From Candidatus Saccharimonadota bacterium (lineage in GTDB: Bacteria > Patescibacteriota > Saccharimonadia > Saccharimonadales > JACDBH01): a stretch of 5,847 bases of DNA. Location: assembly GCA_020428565.1 (NCBI GenBank), contig JAGQMT010000035.1, positions 1 to 5,847 on the forward strand, in the 5' to 3' direction. Position numbers and translations under genes: made by a program. This document shows positions 1 to 5,767 of the stretch, one piece after another (the stretch's first letter is position 1; the number at the start of each line of letters is the position of its first letter). Under the pieces are notes generated by a model, which had not been told where the DNA came from, searched no databases, and was given only the letters and a program-made list of their open reading frames with translations.

Positions 1-1
1 C

Positions 2-400
2 CTAGATAATATCGGCAACGCGTCATATCAAGACCTCAAGGCGGTTGATGGTATAGGAGAGATTGTCGCCGAATCTTTGTTGGCGTGGTTTATAGATGAC
101 GACAATCAAGCTTTGCTAGCTAAGTTCAAGCGTCTTGGGGTGTGGCCAGAGGATGTCAAGCGAACAGTCGGTAAGCTGAATGACGTTAGTTTTGTGATTA
201 CTGGTACATTAGAATCAATGGGTCGAGATTATGCCGCCGAACGTATCAGGTCACTCGGTGGCGTGTTTCAGAGTTCGGTTGGCAAAGGCACGACATATCT
301 CGTAATGGGTGTCAAGGCAGGTAATTCAAAGGCCATCAAAGCCGAAAAGTTAGGTGTGAAAGTTATATCAGAGTCAGAGTTATTAGAATTACTATCCTAA
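2..400 (+). CDS. ligA: NAD-dependent DNA ligase LigA, C-terminal part (5' end outside window)
   Basis: The frame is open from the window edge, so the 5' end of the gene is missing; 132 residues remain. LigA seals nicks in duplex DNA during replication and repair, using NAD+ to adenylate itself. What is visible is the end of the enzyme. Residues about 13-27 (LKAVDGIGEIVAESL) form a helix-hairpin-helix motif with the GIG turn of the DNA-binding HhH domain. Residues about 58-132 are a BRCT domain, with the family pattern of a strand then ITGTLESMGR, a helix ending in the GG of SLGG, KGTTYLVMG, and a final helix after KVISESEL. The protein ends two residues after the BRCT helix, as is normal for LigA. 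The catalytic adenylation, OB-fold and zinc-finger domains lie upstream of the window. A methionine-like start (TTG at 77) inside the frame is not the real start, because the homology continues before it. Confidence 0.95.
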   Translation, partial: LDNIGNASYQDLKAVDGIGEIVAESLLAWFIDDDNQALLAKFKRLGVWPEDVKRTVGKLNDVSFVITGTLESMGRDYAAERIRSLGGVFQSSVGKGTTYLVMGVKAGNSKAIKAEKLGVKVISESELLELLS

Positions 401-415
401 TGTCGTGCAATACTG

Positions 416-421
416 TACAAT
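416..421 (+). promoter_or_regulatory. Possible -10 box for the 466-1044 gene
   Basis: TACAAT lies 45 bases before the ATG at 466, in the 65-base gap after ligA. It differs from the TATAAT consensus at one position. No convincing -35 hexamer is found 16-18 bases upstream (TATCCT at 393-398), so this is a weak call. The gene could equally be read through from ligA, since no terminator-like hairpin is seen between them. Confidence 0.2.
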
Positions 422-465
422 GGTAGTATAAAAGTAGGGATAGTCTTGGGGAAACATAAAGAATA

Positions 466-1044
466 ATGATTGATTTGATTAATCCTGTCGCCAAAGAGGC
501 GCTAAGTCAGAGCCTAGATAGGTATTTTTTGAAGTGGGATGAATATATTGCCCGAATGGGACTGTATTCGATTGCGGAAAAAATGCGACCCGTGGCGGTT
601 GGCTGGAAGGTTGGTTCGAGAGCTGAGTATAGACGTGTTATGAGCGTACTCGATAATTATGCTACGCAAATGCATAGTGTCAGTGTTGCCAAGCGCAAAA
701 TTGCCACAGTCGTATTAGAAGAACAGCTCAACCGTGGGTTGTCTGTGATCAAGGTTATAGAGCGACGAGAGGGTTCTAGGGATGCTGTTGGCTTGGATCA
801 TGTGGATTTTTATTTGCCGATTGTCGATGGAATTGCTGAAATGCTAGAGCGTAATGAGGCCAACTGGCGTCGTCAGGGCAATGACAACTACAAACGGCTT
901 AGTGTACGCTTTGGTCCCGAATCATTATACGAAGCCAAGATTATCGATCATACGGTGCTTAATATTGCTGCCGATGAGCTTAACTACGCCAGTCAAAAAA
1001 TTCTCAATCCGTCGTCCAGACCTCGCAAGTCGTCTATGGACTAG
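466..1044 (+). CDS. Hypothetical protein, 192 aa; weak resemblance to VOC-fold (glyoxalase-like) proteins
   Basis: I do not recognise this protein with certainty. It is 192 residues, soluble, with no signal peptide or membrane segment. It starts at ATG 466, with a G-rich stretch (GGGGA, 448-452) 13 bases upstream that is too distant to be an ideal ribosome site; no better in-frame start is available. Residues 1-75 look mainly helical. The centre (about 77-118) alternates short strands, ATVVLEEQ, LSVIKVIER and GLDHVDFYLP. The LDHVDFYLP segment, with Asp111-His112, resembles the first metal-ligand strand of vicinal-oxygen-chelate proteins, and a later IIDHTVL with His162 could be a second ligand strand. 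This is a guess from pattern only, and YecM-like or unrelated folds remain possible. The C-terminus is basic and Ser-rich. It follows ligA on the same strand and converges with the minus-strand cluster. Confidence 0.8.
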   Translation: MIDLINPVAKEALSQSLDRYFLKWDEYIARMGLYSIAEKMRPVAVGWKVGSRAEYRRVMSVLDNYATQMHSVSVAKRKIATVVLEEQLNRGLSVIKVIERREGSRDAVGLDHVDFYLPIVDGIAEMLERNEANWRRQGNDNYKRLSVRFGPESLYEAKIIDHTVLNIAADELNYASQKILNPSSRPRKSSMD

Positions 1045-1063
1045 GCGTGGTATTGTCTAGTTA

Positions 1064-1122
1064 ACGGTAAAATTTAATTTTGATTGTTTTGGTTGAGTAT
1101 GGCATGGCTGTCAATTTACCGT
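1064..1122. repeat. Inverted repeat between convergent genes; possible weak bidirectional terminator
   Basis: ACGGTAAA (1064-1071) is repeated as its exact reverse complement TTTACCGT (1115-1122), and the stem can be extended by two A-T pairs past one bulged A. The loop is about 40 bases and contains an AT-only mini-hairpin (AAAATTTAATTTT). The right arm lies in the last codons of the minus-strand cytidylyltransferase gene. Its position between the two convergent stops suggests a role in ending transcription, but the stem is weak and the loop is long. There is no clear GC-rich stem followed by a T run on either strand. Confidence 0.25.
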
Positions 1123-2031
1123 AGTCTTGCGTAAGGCCTGTAGCTCATCAAAAGTGTCTATCTCGATCGCGTCGTTATGTTGGATTGGGCGTACGGAGAC
1201 GTCGTAGTCATTGGTATCAGGCTGAAAAGGTATGGATTCGGCAAATTCCACGCCCGTTCTTGGATGTTCGAGTATAAAATCAATATCGATTTGTAGTTTT
1301 TTGGCATCGTCGCTACTCCAATACATAATACCGACAAATTTATAGGCGTTGCCATGCCAGATGTGCTGTATTTTGTCCGTTTCTCTAGAGTCAAAGAACC
1401 AATCATCATTGCTGGAGCTTGGTATACCACAATAGGTACTTTGGTATTCGTATGGACGTATGATTTTGGGGTTACGAATAAAGATATCTCCCTCTATGAG
1501 GTAGGCATTGGCGAGTAGGTGAGATGCCAGTGAGGTCGACTTGAGGGCAGTGGTCGAGTCCCAAGATGAATTATCGATAAATTTTAGGTTTGGGTAATCG
1601 TTTAGTAATAGGTCGAACGCCGTGCTTCTGTAGCCACGCACGATAGTGATGTCTGTGATACCAGCGGATATTAGGGCATCTAACTGCGTTTCGATGATGC
1701 GTTTTTTGCCGACCCATACCATTGGCTTTGGTCGAATATCGGTTTCGGGGCGCATTCTTGATCCACGTCCAGCAGCCAAAATGACGGCTCGTTTGACTCT
1801 GTAGGGTTCTAAGAATCGACGACCCAATTCACTAATACTGATTTTTGAGTCGATTGTTGTTAGTAATTGGTTTTTGGCTAATGTTTCTATGCTGGTATTT
1901 AGTGTAGGTAGATTCAGAATCGATAGCGCTTGATAGAGTTGCGTAGGCTTCGTTTGTCGGTGTTGTGTCAGATAGGTGAGTATCTCAAATTCTGTATGCG
2001 TCAGTTCGGTGGGTCCTGTTAGTATACTCAC
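1111..2031 (-). CDS. LicC-type phosphocholine (phospho-alcohol) cytidylyltransferase with N-terminal winged-helix domain
   Basis: A 306-residue cytoplasmic protein with two parts. Residues about 8-75 look like a winged helix-turn-helix of MarR type (THTEFEILTYL, then a recognition-helix region, then a wing ending ISISELGRRFLEPY). Residues 80-300 are a nucleotidyltransferase with the signature AVILAAGRGSRMRP (82-95), the conserved lysine of RPKPM (100-104), the VRGY motif (131-134), the probable metal ligand Asp182 in EGDIFI, and a closing AIEIDTFDEL (288-297). This fits the LicC family, which joins CTP and phosphocholine to give CDP-choline for decorating surface glycans. In Firmicutes a similar HTH-LicC module is often joined to a LicA choline kinase; here the protein ends after LicC. 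Translation starts at GTG 2031, and GTGA overlaps the stop of the preceding gene by 4 bases, which implies translational coupling. The substrate could be another phospho-alcohol or a sugar phosphate. It is the last gene of the cluster. Confidence 0.88.
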   Translation of the reverse strand: MSILTGPTELTHTEFEILTYLTQHRQTKPTQLYQALSILNLPTLNTSIETLAKNQLLTTIDSKISISELGRRFLEPYRVKRAVILAAGRGSRMRPETDIRPKPMVWVGKKRIIETQLDALISAGITDITIVRGYRSTAFDLLLNDYPNLKFIDNSSWDSTTALKSTSLASHLLANAYLIEGDIFIRNPKIIRPYEYQSTYCGIPSSSNDDWFFDSRETDKIQHIWHGNAYKFVGIMYWSSDDAKKLQIDIDFILEHPRTGVEFAESIPFQPDTNDYDVSVRPIQHNDAIEIDTFDELQALRKTTVN

Positions 2032-3467
2032 TGTTTTGGTACTAGCTCGATTTTTAGATACTCTGTAACTAGACGACTATGAGCTGCGATGTCATCGATG
2101 ATACCTTGTAATTCTAGGTTTGGTTGGTCTCTGAATACTTCCCAGTCACTGTTTGGGATACGCCAGTCTTTGCCATAGGCCGCCTCTAGGTGTTTGACAC
2201 TATTCTCTGGAACCCAAAACTCATGGCCCATGAACTGTCGTCGGATTAGTGGTTTGAAATCGGGATAGATACAATCAAATCGCTCGGCTTTGTTTGATGT
2301 TGCTTTTGGCTCGATGGCATTGTACAGACTGTGGTATGTAACGGCTCGGTCACCGTATTTCTTCTTGAGTTTTTTGTGGGATTTGAGAAGTGGATAATAA
2401 AAGAACATATCAAAAATTATGCCAGTGCGCCTGAGGGTAATCATCATACTTTTGCCCGGTTCGCCCTGCAGGCGCACTATGTAACATCCGTATTTATGCA
2501 CTAATTCTGGTATGACTCGGATATCAAAATCTTCTGCCCAAACCCCAATATCTATATCGTAGTCATGAGATATAAATCCATCTTCGCGGATTGCGCCTAG
2601 CAATGTTCCATCGCTTAGCCAATGCGTACAGCCGAATCTATCTAGGACGGAAGTGACATCGGTCAGGAGCATCAAGGCTACGGCTGTCTCCATGACGGGT
2701 TTCTTGCGGTTGTCTTTTGGCCACTTGATACCAGCTTTGGTGTCTTTTGATATCGATTCATCACGCAGTTTTTTGATGGTTTGACGATTTTGCGGATGGT
2801 TTTGTTCCATAGCCTTTAGGTAACGGTCCATGCGTGTGCGGTTTTTCTGGTAGAGTTCGTTTTCTGGATTTTTGACAGGCGACAGGGTGTGTTCTAGGTG
2901 CAATGACTTGCCTTTGACGCGTTGCATTTTTTTGCCACTGAGTATTTCGCAAGCAACAGCAAAGGCACCGTCTTCGTGCCCCCAGCCGATGAAGTCGCTA
3001 TCGTAACCACGTACTAAATCCCAGAGGTCACGTCGAATAATTACGCATCCTCCCAGCGGTTGATTGCGGGTGTATTTAGTCATATGTGATTGCCAGTCAC
3101 TAGATTCGTCTGCTAGTAGCATTTCCGTACCAGTAAAATCAAGCTCCCAGCGTTCGGTATACGGATAAGTAATGGCGCCAGTCTCTAGGCAAGCCTTGAT
3201 GCCTGTTTTGATTTGTTGTGGACTCAGTACTGTATCGGCGTCGTGTATAACGGCCACATCCCAATCACCAGCGTCTAAGGCAGCTAGATTACGGGCTAGG
3301 CCTATATTGAAGACCTTTTGTCTGGTAGAGTAGGCTTCGGCGGTGTGTATAGGGTAGCCTAGGGTTTTTTGGAGCCAGTCATGGACATGTTGCCAGATTA
3401 GCAACCTTGATTGATCTTTTGATCCAAACGGGATTAGCGTAACAATCTTTGGGTTGCGTTCTGACAT
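2028..3467 (-). CDS. Bifunctional GT-A glycosyltransferase / LicD-family phosphotransferase fusion
   Basis: A 479-residue protein without signal peptide or membrane segments, so it probably acts on the cytoplasmic face. Residues about 7-215 are a GT-A (GT2/GT7C-like) glycosyltransferase: LIPFGSKD at the N-terminus, NIGLARNLA (54-62), the metal-binding DAD (76-78) in VAVIHDADTV, LGGCVIIRR (138-146) and the acceptor/catalytic GWGHEDGAF (161-169). After a charged linker (about 200-255), residues about 260-445 are a LicD/fukutin domain: WLSDGTLLGAI (283-293), HDYDIDIGV (301-309) with Asp302/304/306 as likely metal ligands, FDMFFYY (352-358) and the closing WVPENSVKHLEAAYGKDW. LicD transfers phosphocholine or a similar group from its CDP form to a sugar. 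The fusion could add a sugar and then its phospho-alcohol. The ATG at 3467 is supported by GGGAGG (3471-3476) on the coding strand. It lies 8 bases after the beta-helix gene and overlaps the LicC-type gene by 4 bases. Confidence 0.9.
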   Translation of the reverse strand: MSERNPKIVTLIPFGSKDQSRLLIWQHVHDWLQKTLGYPIHTAEAYSTRQKVFNIGLARNLAALDAGDWDVAVIHDADTVLSPQQIKTGIKACLETGAITYPYTERWELDFTGTEMLLADESSDWQSHMTKYTRNQPLGGCVIIRRDLWDLVRGYDSDFIGWGHEDGAFAVACEILSGKKMQRVKGKSLHLEHTLSPVKNPENELYQKNRTRMDRYLKAMEQNHPQNRQTIKKLRDESISKDTKAGIKWPKDNRKKPVMETAVALMLLTDVTSVLDRFGCTHWLSDGTLLGAIREDGFISHDYDIDIGVWAEDFDIRVIPELVHKYGCYIVRLQGEPGKSMMITLRRTGIIFDMFFYYPLLKSHKKLKKKYGDRAVTYHSLYNAIEPKATSNKAERFDCIYPDFKPLIRRQFMGHEFWVPENSVKHLEAAYGKDWRIPNSDWEVFRDQPNLELQGIIDDIAAHSRLVTEYLKIELVPKQ

Positions 3468-3470
3468 ATT

Positions 3471-3476
3471 CCTCCC
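3471..3476 (-). promoter_or_regulatory. Strong ribosome binding site of the GT-LicD gene, touching the upstream stop codon
   Basis: On the coding strand GGGAGG precedes AAT-ATG. It is the clearest Shine-Dalgarno sequence in the cluster and fixes the start at 3467. Its first G is the last base of the TAG stop of the beta-helix gene (3476-3478). Ribosomes finishing the surface protein would therefore be able to re-initiate here, although a ribosome stopping early at the frameshift upstream (5035) would not arrive. Confidence 0.6.
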
Positions 3477-4993
3477 TACCGACCAACATACCTCGCTTGG
3501 TCTTTTAGCTTGCGTAATTTGTTCAGTATTATACCACCAACCCCCAACAAACCACTAACCATACTAGCTACCACAGTCAATGTACTAGATACTCCAGTAT
3601 TCGCTAGTTCGCTATTACTATCTATGGTTGTACTATCACCTAGTACATTGACTGTATAAGGACCATAGGTATGTAATAAGGCATTAGTATCTGGGTCCCT
3701 AACCTCTACGAGTACTGTATGTGTACCTGGCTCTACGTCTGATGGCAATGTACAACTCCAATTACCATTACTATCACTGACTGTACTACAGGTCACAGGG
3801 TTAGAATTAACCGTAACTAAGACATTAGAGTTTGGTGTAGTAGTACCAGAAAAGGTAGGTCTAACTGCAATAGTTGGTATACCGCTGACATCTACACTAC
3901 TACCGCTATTACCATCATTACCACCCGGTGTACTAACATAGACACTCCCAGAGTCACTATTCGAACCGCCATCTGAATCACCTAGCACTTCATAAGCTCC
4001 AGAATCATAAGCTAATCCCTGTGGTCTAGCTATACCCCTAGCATCAGTACTAACATAAGTAGAAGCATTAGTACCACTATCTATAGCCGGAGAACCAGAC
4101 AACAATGCCAATGTAGGCACAGGACCACCATTATCTCCCAATATACCCAAGAAAGAAGCTAATGAAGTCTGATTATGCTTATCCGTAGATTGATTAAGCC
4201 ATGTAGACAGACTACCATCTGAGGAGAGGCTACCACCTAGACTGGTTAGGTTTATTGTTCCGCCTGAATTAATTTCTCTAGCATAGTTAACCACACTTCC
4301 TCCATCACCAGAGGCAAAGAGATTGTTCTGCATAGTATGATTAATCGTAGCCGTAGAACCAGATGCGTAGTCCCTAATGGCCGCTGCTGGTACGCTACCT
4401 GAATGGGTATTCGATATATTCCCAAAGGTATTGTTGATGGTGGTGAGGTTGGTGGTAGCGCTTGTGGATGGTGTGGTATCGGCGTAAGTAAGGATGCCTG
4501 TTGCGGAAGATGTCATATCGCCCGACGTCCCATCGTCACTAATAATGTTGCTGAAGGTAGAATTTTTAATAATGACATCAAGGGTTGTGTCGGACTGAAC
4601 ATTACTAATAGTGATGCCATGCATCGCGTTGCTTACGGTCGTAGATTCAATAATCACATTAGGGTCGGTCGGAAAATTCCCACTGTGTATGATATTGATG
4701 AGACCTTGACCAGATCCGCCGTGAGTGCGTCCATTGTGTACGTAGCTATTACGTATCACGACATTTTTGCTGTTATACGACATGATCCCAAGAGGTACGC
4801 TGACAGAGTCAAAGTTACCTAAAGCGTCAACCTCCACTCCATCTACAGTTAAGTCGTTAACCTCATTGCTGGTAATAACTCCATAGATAGTAAAGTCATT
4901 TAAGGTGACGGTCGATCCACCATATGCACCAAATATGGATATACTTGTTGCCTCCATTACGGATGCGTCTTGGCCATGGCCAGAAATTGTCAT
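3476..4993 (-). CDS. Cell-wall-anchored right-handed beta-helix protein, C-terminal fragment with LANTG sorting signal
   Basis: This 505-residue frame is the larger part of a surface protein whose secretion signal lies in another frame upstream (5373-5035). Residues 1-250 carry imperfect beta-helix coils rich in Asn, Ser and Thr (for example NVVIRNSYVHN, DVIIKNSTFSNI, TTINNTFGNIS). Residues about 283-336 match the choice-of-anchor Q pattern (GDNGGPVPTLALLSGSPAIDSG, then DARGIARP and YDSGAYE). A Gly/Ser/Asp linker (337-372) leads to a bacterial Ig-like domain (about 373-452) with Cys402 and Cys414, which could form a disulfide. The end has LANTG (463-467), a hydrophobic segment (about 469-490) and a basic tail (NKLRKLK): a sortase-type sorting signal. 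The first ATG (4993) is probably not the natural start. It has no signal peptide or convincing ribosome site, and homologous-looking sequence continues upstream to the frameshift. It is followed after 8 bases by GT-LicD. A role in adhesion is inferred only. Confidence 0.85.
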   Translation of the reverse strand: MTISGHGQDASVMEATSISIFGAYGGSTVTLNDFTIYGVITSNEVNDLTVDGVEVDALGNFDSVSVPLGIMSYNSKNVVIRNSYVHNGRTHGGSGQGLINIIHSGNFPTDPNVIIESTTVSNAMHGITISNVQSDTTLDVIIKNSTFSNIISDDGTSGDMTSSATGILTYADTTPSTSATTNLTTINNTFGNISNTHSGSVPAAAIRDYASGSTATINHTMQNNLFASGDGGSVVNYAREINSGGTINLTSLGGSLSSDGSLSTWLNQSTDKHNQTSLASFLGILGDNGGPVPTLALLSGSPAIDSGTNASTYVSTDARGIARPQGLAYDSGAYEVLGDSDGGSNSDSGSVYVSTPGGNDGNSGSSVDVSGIPTIAVRPTFSGTTTPNSNVLVTVNSNPVTCSTVSDSNGNWSCTLPSDVEPGTHTVLVEVRDPDTNALLHTYGPYTVNVLGDSTTIDSNSELANTGVSSTLTVVASMVSGLLGVGGIILNKLRKLKDQARYVGR

Positions 4994-5034
4994 AGGAGCG
5001 TATATGAATAGCTCGCTAATATTCTCTTGGCTTC

Positions 5035-5373
5035 CTACAGATCCCCCGGTAAATTAATAGTATCATCATTACCATAGGCACCAGATTCAACACAGTCTGC
5101 ATATACCCTAGATCCATCGTTGATGTTTTCAATAGCTTCCTCTAACTGACAAATACTATCACCATCGTTTATACTCGCTGAACCTGTAGCTACATCGATA
5201 GTAGCCGCACTAGCTTTGGATGGTTGTATAAGTAATACAATAGCAAATACAAATAGAGCAAAGAGAAACTCCTTAGAAAAAGGCATAACACTACCTATGC
5301 TACTGATTGTATTTCCCGTACTGTTACTGCTACTTTTAATGCTATTACTATTCTTGTACTTGTTTTTGGACAT
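5035..5373 (-). CDS. N-terminal fragment of the beta-helix surface protein: signal peptide plus CSLREAI-like domain, cut by a frameshift
   Basis: This is a 112-residue fragment. Residues 1-35 are a polar Ser/Asn/Lys-rich extension, and residues about 36-49 (FLFALFVFAIVLLI) are a hydrophobic core. Cleavage is likely after ASA or SAA (residues 54-57), so this is a long Sec-type signal peptide. Residues 58-111 match the N-terminal region of beta-helix surface proteins, often called CSLREAI: ICQLEEAIENIN with Cys75, a second Cys94, then DDTINLPG. In such proteins DTI.LP leads straight into the beta-helix. Here the frame instead ends two codons later at TAG. Inserting one base in the G run at 5047-5043 joins it to the 3476-4993 frame as a 632-residue protein. 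The start ATG at 5373 has GGGAG (5381-5385) with 7 intervening bases. If not repaired, the product would be a short secreted peptide. Confidence 0.8.
   Translation of the reverse strand: MSKNKYKNSNSIKSSSNSTGNTISSIGSVMPFSKEFLFALFVFAIVLLIQPSKASAATIDVATGSASINDGDSICQLEEAIENINDGSRVYADCVESGAYGNDDTINLPGDL
5043..5047 (-). other. Frameshift at a G5 homopolymer within the surface-protein gene
   Basis: On the coding strand the sequence is TTA-CCG-GGG-GAT-CTG-TAG. With six instead of five G it reads CCG-GGG-GGA-TCT-GTA-GGA and continues through GSQENISELFIYAP into the downstream frame with no stop. The upstream side ends in DTINLP and the downstream side begins the beta-helix, so both halves belong to one gene. 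A -1 slip of a Gly tRNA on GGG would give the same join. Confidence 0.8.
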
Positions 5374-5563
5374 TTGTTATCTCCCTAAAGATATCTATTG
5401 TTTACTTTAATCTTAAATCTATTAATTTAATATTTATTCAACAAAGCCATATGTTGCATATATAAATACATACAACAAACAATGACTTGTTTTGGTTAAT
5501 TGAATTATAAAGAAAGGTACGAACATCAATGATCAATATACAATCACAATGCCTATGCTTAAG

Positions 5564-5592
5564 ATGCTATAGGGGCTATGGTTATTTGTCAA
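5564..5592 (-). promoter_or_regulatory. Sigma70-type promoter of the surface-protein/GT-LicD/LicC cluster
   Basis: On the minus strand a perfect TTGACA (5592-5587) is followed by a 17-base spacer and TAGCAT (5569-5564; four of six bases match TATAAT). Transcription would start near 5557, leaving a leader of about 184 bases before ATG 5373. Upstream of the -35 box are A6, A8 and A5 tracts (5601-5596, 5614-5607, 5622-5618) whose centres are 12 and 9.5 bases apart. They could act as an UP element or bend the DNA. A second, weaker candidate is a perfect TATAAT at 5509-5504 with no good -35. Confidence 0.55.
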
Positions 5593-5639
5593 GGGTTTTT
5601 TGGAGATTTTTTTTAGATTTTTGAGATATTTAACAAAAT

Positions 5640-5658
5640 CTGCAGCATGATGATGCAG
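5640..5658 (-). terminator. Possible weak terminator after tRNA-Ala
   Basis: On the minus strand CTGCA pairs with TGCAG, with two further pairs past a mismatch and a TCA loop. The stem is followed by ATTTTGTT. It lies 32 bases after the CCA end of the tRNA and before the cluster promoter, where a tRNA terminator would be expected. The stem is short and the T run is broken, so the call is tentative. Confidence 0.3.
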
Positions 5659-5690
5659 TTAAGTAGTGGGGATGATTGGTCAAAAACTGA

Positions 5691-5767
5691 TGGTGGAGCT
5701 ATGGGGACTCGAACCCCAGACCTCTTCGCTGCCAGCGAAGCGCTCTAGCCAAATGAGCTAATGCCCC
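5691..5767 (-). tRNA. tRNA-Ala (anticodon GGC), CCA end encoded
   Basis: The minus strand folds as a complete cloverleaf: acceptor GGGGCAT, TA, D arm GCTC-9-GAGC, anticodon arm CTTCG-CTGGCAG-CGAAG with anticodon GGC, a 5-base variable loop AGGTC, T arm TGGGG-TTCGAGT-CCCCA, acceptor TAGCTCC, discriminator A and CCA (5693-5691). GGC reads the alanine codons GCC/GCU. G3-U70, the main identity element for alanyl-tRNA synthetase, is present. Oddly, the inner end of the acceptor stem does not pair: positions 6-67 are A-A and 7-66 are U-U, because the 5' strand has CAT where CTA would match TAG. No good promoter is seen in the 80 bases upstream. Confidence 0.93.

Larger units (their letters stand above)
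5374..5690. other. 317-base intergenic region: leader and promoter of the surface-protein cluster
   Basis: No convincing gene is seen. From right to left, on the minus strand, it holds a weak hairpin after the tRNA (5658-5640), three A-tracts (5622-5596), a sigma70-type promoter (5592-5564) and a long, very AT-rich untranslated leader of about 184 bases. The leader has one possible RNA hairpin at 5476-5453: GUUGUAU pairs with AUGCAAC, including one G-U pair, around a 10-base loop. Confidence 0.5.

Noticed and set aside
2761..2952. 63-residue minus-strand frame within the GT-LicD gene, and the similar 1158-1430 frame
   Set aside because: Both lie fully inside well-supported genes on the same strand in another frame and show no domain or start signal.
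4030..4565. Cluster of N-X-S/T sequons in the beta-helix protein (nine between residues 144 and 309) as glycosylation sites
   Set aside because: The region is very rich in Asn, Ser and Thr, so many sequons are expected by chance, and no oligosaccharyltransferase is seen.
4403..4822. 139-residue plus-strand open frame
   Set aside because: It is antisense to the beta-helix gene, and its composition follows the shadow of that gene. There is no ribosome site and no recognisable domain.
5216..5410. 64-residue plus-strand open frame with a hydrophobic Leu-rich stretch
   Set aside because: It is antisense to the signal peptide and Ser/Asn-rich N-terminus of the surface protein. The Leu run is the complement of the Ser/Asn codons.
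5437..5530. 30-codon minus-strand frame in the leader of the cluster
   Set aside because: There is no ribosome binding sequence before its ATG and no recognisable attenuator arrangement.
5529..5624. 31-codon plus-strand frame preceded by AAAGAAAGG
   Set aside because: It overlaps the minus-strand promoter and its A-tracts, and the Phe-rich end is just the T-tracts. A short leader frame cannot be supported from this alone.
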